Origin: an uncultured Actinomycetes bacterium
GTDB lineage: Bacteria; Actinomycetota; Thermoleophilia; Solirubrobacterales; 70-9
Length of the DNA: 12,700 bases
Reading direction: 5' to 3'
Assembly (NCBI GenBank): GCA_946886425.1
Contig: CAMPIP010000056.1
Span: forward strand, 1 to 12,700
Positions 6,943-11,238 of the stretch are shown here, one piece after another. How positions within the stretch are numbered: position 1 is the first letter of the stretch; every line of letters begins with the position of its first letter. Made by a program: the position numbers and the translations under genes. The notes beneath the pieces were generated by a model. That model had not been told where the DNA came from, made no database searches, and was given only the letters and a program-made list of their open reading frames with translations.

Positions 6943-7979
6943 CAGGTCTCGCCCCCCTCGCCGGGACCGAGCTCGACCACGGTCTTGCCGACGTTGCCGC
7001 CGGCGAAGAGGTCGATGAAGGCCTCGGGGATCCGCTCGATCCCCTGGAAGCGCCGCTGGTCGCCGCGCACCTCGCCGCTCTCGACCCACTCCCGCATCCG
7101 CTGCTCGAACTCCGGCCGGCGCTCGCGGTGGTCGCTGACCAGGAACCCGACCATGGTCAGGCGGCGGCCGAAGAAGTGGTGGAGGTTGCGCGGGCCGGCC
7201 GGGGGCTCCGTCGAGTTGTAACCGGAGATCGCCCCGCACTTGGCGATCCGGCCGCCGACCCGCATCCGCTCGATCGCCGCCTCCAGCTGCTCGCCGCCGA
7301 CGTTGTCGAAGAAGCCGTCGATTCCCTCCGGAGCGAGCCGGTCGAGGGCGGCCGCGGCCGGCTCGGCGCTGTAGTCGAAGACCGCGTCGTAGCCGTAGCG
7401 CTCGACCGCGAGCCGGGCCTTCTCGGCGCTGCCGGTGCTGCCGATCGTCCGTGCCCCGGCCGCCCCGCAGATCTGCGCGGCGACGCTGCCGACGGCGCCG
7501 GCGGCGGTGCTGACGAAGACGCACTCGCCGACCTGCGGGGCGAGGATCTCGACCCCGAGGAAGGCGGTGAACCCGGTGCCGCCGAGCAGGTCGAGGTAGC
7601 AGGAGTGGTCGAGCCCGGCCGGCGGCGGTGCCAGCGCCCGCAGCTCCGCGACGGGAGCGACGAAACGGTCGCGGAGCCCGTGTTCGCTCGCCACCCAGGT
7701 GCCCTCCGGCAGCCCGGGGTCGCGCGAGGCGGCGACCACCCCGACCGCGTCGCCGTCGAGCGGCGCCCGCAGCGGCCAGGGCGGGTAGTAGGACGGGACG
7801 TCGTCCATGCGACCGCGCATGTAGGGGTCGACCGAGAGGAAGCGGTTCTCGACCAGGGCCTCTCCCTCGCCCGGCTCCGGCAGCGGCGCGCCGGCCAGCT
7901 CCCAGTCCTCGCGACCCGGCACGCCGACCGGGCGCCGGACGAGCTGCAAGTAGGTCGCCTGACCAACCACCCAGGCCAT
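6942..7979 (-). CDS. Zinc-free NADP-dependent medium-chain oxidoreductase (LTB4 12-hydroxydehydrogenase/prostaglandin reductase-like)
   Basis: This is a 345-residue MDR-family enzyme of the group that reduces alpha,beta-unsaturated ketones or enones with NADPH. Family landmarks are RPVGVPGREDWEL (16-28), LSVDPYMRGRM (48-58), the nucleotide loop STAAGAVGS (157-165), FFDNVGGEQLEAAI (223-236) and GNVGKTVVELG near the end. No structural-zinc cysteine cluster is seen. The ATG at 7979 follows an in-frame TGA closely and has no SD. A TACGAT box (7983-7978) overlaps this ATG, so a leaderless start at the GTG at 7970 (342 residues) is a real alternative. It is the first gene of the minus-strand cluster and shares one base with the hydratase-family gene. 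It is divergent from tatA. Confidence 0.92.
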   Translation of the reverse strand: MAWVVGQATYLQLVRRPVGVPGREDWELAGAPLPEPGEGEALVENRFLSVDPYMRGRMDDVPSYYPPWPLRAPLDGDAVGVVAASRDPGLPEGTWVASEHGLRDRFVAPVAELRALAPPPAGLDHSCYLDLLGGTGFTAFLGVEILAPQVGECVFVSTAAGAVGSVAAQICGAAGARTIGSTGSAEKARLAVERYGYDAVFDYSAEPAAAALDRLAPEGIDGFFDNVGGEQLEAAIERMRVGGRIAKCGAISGYNSTEPPAGPRNLHHFFGRRLTMVGFLVSDHRERRPEFEQRMREWVESGEVRGDQRRFQGIERIPEAFIDLFAGGNVGKTVVELGPGEGGET

Positions 7980-7983
7980 CGTA
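7978..7983 (-). promoter_or_regulatory. Predicted -10 box of the oxidoreductase-hydratase operon (leaderless type)
   Basis: Minus-strand TACGAT fits the TANNNT -10 pattern and lies 7 bases before a GTG codon at 7970-7968, the spacing seen in leaderless actinobacterial transcripts. No SD precedes the ATG at 7979 or this GTG. The corresponding -35 region is weak (CTGTAT) and lies inside the shared 24-bp element. Confidence 0.4.
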
Positions 7984-7990
7984 CCGGTAG

Positions 7991-8014
7991 GAACTCATTG
8001 AATACAGGACCTCC
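7991..8014 (-). promoter_or_regulatory. Shared 24-bp element, copy B: candidate operator
   Basis: It matches copy A (6069-6092) at 20 of 24 positions: GAACTCATTG at the left end, then AT, CA and AC in register, and CTCC at the right end. It sits in the 81-base gap between the divergent oxidoreductase and tatA genes, just upstream of the TACGAT box. It could in principle affect both directions, but copy A serves only minus-strand genes, so the minus-strand operon is the likelier target. Confidence 0.6.
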
Positions 8015-8024
8015 GTCCAGCCGC

Positions 8025-8056
8025 TACGCTGAACGGGCAACCGAGGAAGCGGAGGA
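8025..8056 (+). promoter_or_regulatory. Predicted tatA promoter -10 and ribosome binding site
   Basis: TACGCT (8025-8030) fits a -10 box. The SD GGAGGA (8051-8056) lies 4 bases before the ATG at 8061. The string TACGCTGAACG is nearly repeated as TACGCTGCACG upstream of the lipid kinase (9071-9081), which supports both as promoter cores. No good -35 was found. Confidence 0.4.
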
Positions 8057-8060
8057 GCGA

Positions 8061-8255
8061 ATGCCAGGAAACATCGGGCCGATGGAGATCGCGATCGTGC
8101 TGATCATCGCCCTGTTGGTCTTCGGGCCGAAACGACTCCCGGAGCTGGGCCGCAGCGTCGGCAGCGGCCTCCGCGAGTTCAAGGGCTCGATCTCCGGTGG
8201 CGACGAGCGCGACGAGGCGACCGTCGCCAAGAGCGCCGACGAGAAGCGAGCCTAG
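8061..8255 (+). CDS. tatA: Twin-arginine translocase subunit TatA
   Basis: This is the small pore-forming subunit of the Tat system, which exports folded proteins across the cytoplasmic membrane. It has 64 residues: a short exposed N terminus, one membrane segment (about 8-21), the hinge FGPKRLPELG (21-30), an amphipathic helix (RSVGSGLREFKGSI, 31-44) and a charged tail. This is the standard TatA layout. It has a strong SD and is followed 15 bases later by tatC, in the same reading frame. No separate TatB is seen, so this protein may serve both roles, or tatB lies elsewhere. A local client is the Tat-type lipoprotein encoded at 3261-4451. Confidence 0.95.
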   Translation: MPGNIGPMEIAIVLIIALLVFGPKRLPELGRSVGSGLREFKGSISGGDERDEATVAKSADEKRA

Positions 8256-8259
8256 GGAC

Positions 8260-8264
8260 AGGAG
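8260..8264 (+). promoter_or_regulatory. Ribosome binding site that decides the tatC start
   Basis: AGGAG lies 6 bases before the ATC at 8271. The same 6-base spacing is seen for the solute-binding protein, NAD-type SDR and epimerase genes. It supports initiation at ATC even though the codon is not a usual start. Confidence 0.6.
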
Positions 8265-8270
8265 CGCGCC

Positions 8271-9032
8271 ATCGGCCGCATCCGGGCGATCTCCAGCGAG
8301 GACCGGCTCAGCCCCGTCGAGCATCTCGACGAGCTGCGCAGCCGGCTGATCGTCTGCGCCTTCGTCCTCGTCGTCGCCCTGGCCCTCTGCTTCTGGCAGA
8401 ACCATTTGCTGCTCGAAGTCGCCGGCAAGCCGCTGCCCGACGACCACGACCAGCTGATCACCTTCGGGGTGACCGAGCCATTCACGACGACGATGACCGT
8501 CGCCGCCTACGGGGCCCTCGTCCTCTCCCTGCCGGTCCTCCTCTGGCAGCTCTACGCCTTCGTGCTGCCGGCCTTCAGCAGGTCCGAGCGCCGCGCCGTG
8601 CTGCCGATCCTCGTCCTCTTCCCGATCCTCTTCCTCGCCGGGCTCGCCTTCGCCTACTTCGTGGTGATGCCGGCCGCCGTCAACTTCCTCCTCAACTTCA
8701 ACGATGCCCAGTTCAACATCCAGGTCCGCGCCCGCGACTACTACGGCTTCTTCGGGATGACGATGCTGGCCGGCGGCCTGGTCTTCCAGATGCCGCTGCT
8801 GATCCTCGCCCTCACCCGCCTCAACATCGTCACCACCACCCAGATCGCCCGCAACCGCCGCTACGCCTACCTGGCGATCGCCGTCCTCGCCGCCGCTCTC
8901 CCCGGCATCGACCCGATCTCGATGCTGCTCGAGATGATCCCCCTGCTCGTCCTTTTCGAGCTCAGCGTCGCCCTCTCCCGCCTCTTCGACCGCCGCCGCG
9001 CGGTCAGCGACCTGGCCGAGGGCTCGACCTAA
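8271..9032 (+). CDS. tatC: Twin-arginine translocase subunit TatC, apparently starting at ATC
   Basis: TatC is the polytopic membrane receptor for twin-arginine signal peptides. From ATC 8271 the protein is 253 residues, the normal length. The conserved N-terminal contact region EHLDELRSRL is at 17-26, the glutamate of SRSERR (Glu106) matches the key signal-binding Glu of the first cytoplasmic loop, and six membrane segments follow, with ARDYYGFFGM in the middle and LLEMIPLLVLFELS near the end. No ATG, GTG or TTG occurs in frame between the tatA TAG (8253-8255) and a TTG at 8406. Starting at that TTG would remove the first membrane segment and the HLDELR motif. The ATC has AGGAG 6 bases upstream and sits where I expect the family Met, before GRIRAISSEDRLS. 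The alternatives are TAG readthrough giving a TatA-TatC fusion, or a base error. Confidence 0.88.
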   Translation: MGRIRAISSEDRLSPVEHLDELRSRLIVCAFVLVVALALCFWQNHLLLEVAGKPLPDDHDQLITFGVTEPFTTTMTVAAYGALVLSLPVLLWQLYAFVLPAFSRSERRAVLPILVLFPILFLAGLAFAYFVVMPAAVNFLLNFNDAQFNIQVRARDYYGFFGMTMLAGGLVFQMPLLILALTRLNIVTTTQIARNRRYAYLAIAVLAAALPGIDPISMLLEMIPLLVLFELSVALSRLFDRRRAVSDLAEGST

Positions 9033-9063
9033 GCCGGCGGGTCCGCGAAGTTCCCGGGCCGGC
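9033..9063 (+). terminator. Possible hairpin after tatC
   Basis: Immediately after the tatC TAA, GCCGGC (9033-9038) can pair with GCCGGC (9058-9063), extended by GGG with CCC across a two-base bulge. There is no T-tract, so this is a weak candidate terminator in the 53-base gap before the lipid kinase. Confidence 0.25.
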
Positions 9064-9070
9064 GTTGCCA

Positions 9071-9076
9071 TACGCT
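9071..9076 (+). promoter_or_regulatory. Predicted -10 box of the lipid kinase gene (leaderless type)
   Basis: TACGCT lies 9 bases before the ATG at 9086, and no SD is present, so the transcript may start at or within a few bases of the start codon. The surrounding string TACGCTGCACG nearly repeats the one upstream of tatA. Confidence 0.4.
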
Positions 9077-9085
9077 GCACGCCGC

Positions 9086-10069
9086 ATGTCGGCGAAGCTG
9101 CGCGACCGCATTCCCCATCGCAAACCGCACAAGAAGCGGATGCTGATCATCGTCAACCCTTACGCGACGACGGTCTCCGACAGGCTGCGCAACCTCGTCG
9201 TCTACGCGCTCCAGGGGCGGTTCGAGGTCGAGGCGGTCTCGACCGAGGCGCAGAATCACGCGACCGAGATCGGGCGCGAGGTGCGCGACCATGGGTATGA
9301 CGTGGTGGTCGCCTTCGGCGGCGACGGGACGCTCAACGAGGTCGCCAACGGGCTGGCCGGGACCGACGTGCCGGTGGCGATGCTGCCGGGCGGCTCGACC
9401 AACGTGGTCTGCCGCAGCCTCGGCATCCCCAACGACGTCGTCGACGCCACCGAGCACCTGCTCTCCCTTGTCGACGACTGGGCGCCGCGCAAGATCGACC
9501 TCGGCAAGGTCGACGATCGCCGCTTCGTCTTCGCCTGCGGCGCCGGGATCGACGCCACCGTCGTCCGCCGCGTCGACGCCCACCCGAGGCTGAAGGCGAA
9601 AGCCGGTCCGTACTACTACAGCTGGGCGGCGCTCTCGAGCTTCTACCGCCAGTACCTGGTAAGCCCGGTGCGGATGCGGGTCGCCGTCGGCGACGCCGAG
9701 CCGGTCGAGGGAGTCACCACGATCGCCCAGAACGCCGACCCGCTCACCTACTTCGCCAGCCGCCCGATCCGGGTCTGCGAGGGAATCGGGATCGACGACG
9801 GCACGCTCTCGCTCGGCGTCCTCAAGCGCGCCACCCAGCGCGACATGCCGACCCTGATCACCCGCCTCTTCAGCGGCACCAAGCCAGCCGCCCGCCACCG
9901 CCAGGTCGTCCACTTCGACGACGCCGCGATGGCAACCGTCGAGTCGATCTCCGAGGACAGGGACGGCCTCCCGCGGCCCTTCCCCGTCCAGGTCGACGGC
10001 GACTACATCGGCGACCGCGCCCGGGTGACGCTCGGCGTCGACCCCGGCGCCCTCACCATCGTCGCCTAG
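9086..10069 (+). CDS. Diacylglycerol kinase/sphingosine kinase family lipid kinase (DagK catalytic domain)
   Basis: This predicted lipid kinase has 327 residues from the ATG at 9086 and would phosphorylate diacylglycerol or a related lipid at the membrane face. The N-terminal domain shows IIVNPYAT (21-28), the catalytic GGDGTLNEVANGL (78-90) and LPGGSTNVVCRSLGIP (100-115), where most members read GTGND. The C-terminal beta domain ends with VQVDGDYIGD, matching the usual DGE/DGD lipid-kinase signature. The first 19 residues are basic (KLRDR, HRKPHKKR) and could bind acidic membranes. An open frame reaches back to a TTG at 9065, but no SD supports it. It is convergent with the epimerase gene, with only 6 bases between the two stops. 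It may be co-transcribed with tatAC or have its own promoter. The lipid substrate is unknown. Confidence 0.92.
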   Translation: MSAKLRDRIPHRKPHKKRMLIIVNPYATTVSDRLRNLVVYALQGRFEVEAVSTEAQNHATEIGREVRDHGYDVVVAFGGDGTLNEVANGLAGTDVPVAMLPGGSTNVVCRSLGIPNDVVDATEHLLSLVDDWAPRKIDLGKVDDRRFVFACGAGIDATVVRRVDAHPRLKAKAGPYYYSWAALSSFYRQYLVSPVRMRVAVGDAEPVEGVTTIAQNADPLTYFASRPIRVCEGIGIDDGTLSLGVLKRATQRDMPTLITRLFSGTKPAARHRQVVHFDDAAMATVESISEDRDGLPRPFPVQVDGDYIGDRARVTLGVDPGALTIVA

Positions 10070-10079
10070 CCCCGGCTAG
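10066..10079. repeat. 14-bp palindrome joining two convergent stop codons
   Basis: CTAGCC-CC-GGCTAG is a perfect palindrome apart from its centre. It contains both TAG stops, of the lipid kinase (10067-10069) and of the epimerase (10078-10076). As RNA it could form a 5-bp hairpin on either strand, perhaps helping bidirectional termination, but there is no U-tract. Confidence 0.45.
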
Positions 10080-11086
10080 TCGAGCAGGCCGGCGTCGCGG
10101 GCCGCGAGCGCCGTTTCGGCGAGGGTCTGGGCGGCGTCGTGGCGGGGCTCCCAGCCAAGCTCGCGGCCGGCCTTGGCGGTGTCCATCGGCACCGGCGTCC
10201 TCACCGCGGTCGCCCACTCCAGCTGCGACGAGGCGAAGGCGAGGCGGCCGGCGACGCGGGCGCCGAGACCGGCCGCCAGCCGCGGCAGCGGAACCGCGTG
10301 CCAGCCGAGCGCGTGGGCGAGGTCGGCGACCGAGATCTCGCCGTCGCCGGCGAGGTTGTAGGCGCCGGGCGGGCCGTCGCCGGCGATCGCCGCCGCCAGC
10401 GCCCGGGCGACGTCGTCGTGATGTACGAGCTGGATCGGCACGCCGGGGTCGGGCAGCACCGGCGCCGGCAGCGGCAGCCGCGCGAGGCCGCGGCGCAGGG
10501 CCGGCAGCGGGTCGCCGAGCCGGGCGCCCTCGACCGCCTTGCGGACCAGCATCGTCGCCCGCGGCCCGGCGACGACGCAGGGGCGGAAGACGTAGGCGTC
10601 GACGTCGCTGCCGGCGACGATCCGCGCCAGCGTCGCCTCCAGCTCCGCCTTCTGGGCCGAGTAGTAGAAGCCATCGCTGCCCCGCGCCGGCACCTCCTCG
10701 CCGAGCGGCAGCGGGTTCTCGGGATGGAAGCCATAGGCGGCGACGGAGGAGGCGTAGACCAGCCGCTTGACCCCGGCCAGCACCGCCGCCTCGAAGACGT
10801 TGCGACTGCCCTCGAGGTTGACCCGGCGCGTCTCCTCGCGGTCGCCGAAGATCGCGAACGCCAGATGCACCGCGACGTCGGCCCCGGCGAACAGCTCGTC
10901 TAGCGAGACCGGGTCGAGGATGTCGCCGCGCCGGTACTCGACCTTCTCCCAGCCCTCGGCGCCGTGGTCGAACTCCCGCCGCGCCATCCCCCGCACCTCC
11001 CCAACCTCCGGCCGCCGCTCCAGCTCCGCCAGCAGCGGCAACCCGATCTCCCCCGTGGGGCCGGTGATCGCAACCGTCAAAGTCAT
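10076..11086 (-). CDS. NAD-dependent epimerase/dehydratase family protein (extended SDR)
   Basis: This is a 336-residue extended short-chain dehydrogenase. The Rossmann loop TGPTGEIG is at 8-15, an acidic GDILD lies at 54-58, AVHLAF is at 72-77 (strand 4), VNLEGSRNVFEAA is at 89-101, the catalytic serine is in YASSVAAYG (111-119), and Tyr142/Lys146 form YSAQK. The C-terminal part (VPIQLVHHDDVARAL, AYNLAGDGEIS) is typical of NAD-dependent sugar epimerase-like proteins of unknown substrate. The ATG at 11086 was chosen because GAGGAT (11098-11093) precedes it by 6 bases. The longer frame from 11113 would place the start upstream of this SD. It is convergent with the lipid kinase and downstream of rel on the same strand. 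Substrate and pathway cannot be told from the context. Confidence 0.9.
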   Translation of the reverse strand: MTLTVAITGPTGEIGLPLLAELERRPEVGEVRGMARREFDHGAEGWEKVEYRRGDILDPVSLDELFAGADVAVHLAFAIFGDREETRRVNLEGSRNVFEAAVLAGVKRLVYASSVAAYGFHPENPLPLGEEVPARGSDGFYYSAQKAELEATLARIVAGSDVDAYVFRPCVVAGPRATMLVRKAVEGARLGDPLPALRRGLARLPLPAPVLPDPGVPIQLVHHDDVARALAAAIAGDGPPGAYNLAGDGEISVADLAHALGWHAVPLPRLAAGLGARVAGRLAFASSQLEWATAVRTPVPMDTAKAGRELGWEPRHDAAQTLAETALAARDAGLLD

Positions 11087-11092
11087 ACGCCC

Positions 11093-11128
11093 ATCCTCAA
11101 GCCAGCGCCGCAAATCCTCAAGCCAGCG
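11093..11128 (-). repeat. 15-bp direct repeat duplicating the epimerase ribosome binding site
   Basis: ATCCTCAAGCCAGCG occurs at 11093-11107 and again at 11114-11128 (plus strand), with a period of 21 bases. On the minus strand each copy ends in the SD-like GAGGAT, so the gene has two SD sites, one 6 and one 27 bases before the ATG. The inner copy has the correct spacing. This looks like a small tandem duplication. Confidence 0.8.
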
Positions 11129-11129
11129 A

Positions 11130-11238
11130 CCTGAGAGTCAAGCGTGGGTAGGACGCAGGGAGGGACACGAGGGGAGCACACTCTAGTGCGTGACCCGAAG
11201 GGGCCCGACCGAGGACACCCCCACGCTTGACTCTCAGG
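11130..11238 (-). repeat. 109-bp element bounded by a perfect 19-bp inverted repeat, between rel and the epimerase gene
   Basis: The left arm CCTGAGAGTCAAGCGTGGG (11130-11148) is exactly complementary to the right arm (11220-11238). The 71-base centre holds a smaller hairpin at 11177-11190 whose five pairs include a G-U in minus-strand RNA but an A-C mismatch in plus-strand RNA. That hints at a structured RNA read in the rel direction. The right arm overlaps the rel stop codon (11236-11234). There is no T-tract, and no coding content is evident. It could be a MITE- or REP-like element, a structured 3' end of rel, or a small RNA. No second copy is seen in the window. Confidence 0.8.

Noticed and set aside
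6103..8040. A 645-residue open frame on the minus strand across the oxidoreductase and hydratase genes.
   Set aside because: Its last 279 codons are the real hydratase-family gene. The upstream part is an Arg/Gly/Ala-rich shadow of the oxidoreductase in another frame, as expected at this GC content.
7995..9080. A 361-residue minus-strand frame across tatA-tatC.
   Set aside because: Asp/Glu/Gly-rich shadow of tatAC; the plus strand carries well-conserved TatA and TatC.
11130..11238. Reading the inverted repeat as a tRNA or as a classical intrinsic terminator.
   Set aside because: No tRNA arm pattern was found, the loop is 71 bases, and no T-tract follows either arm.
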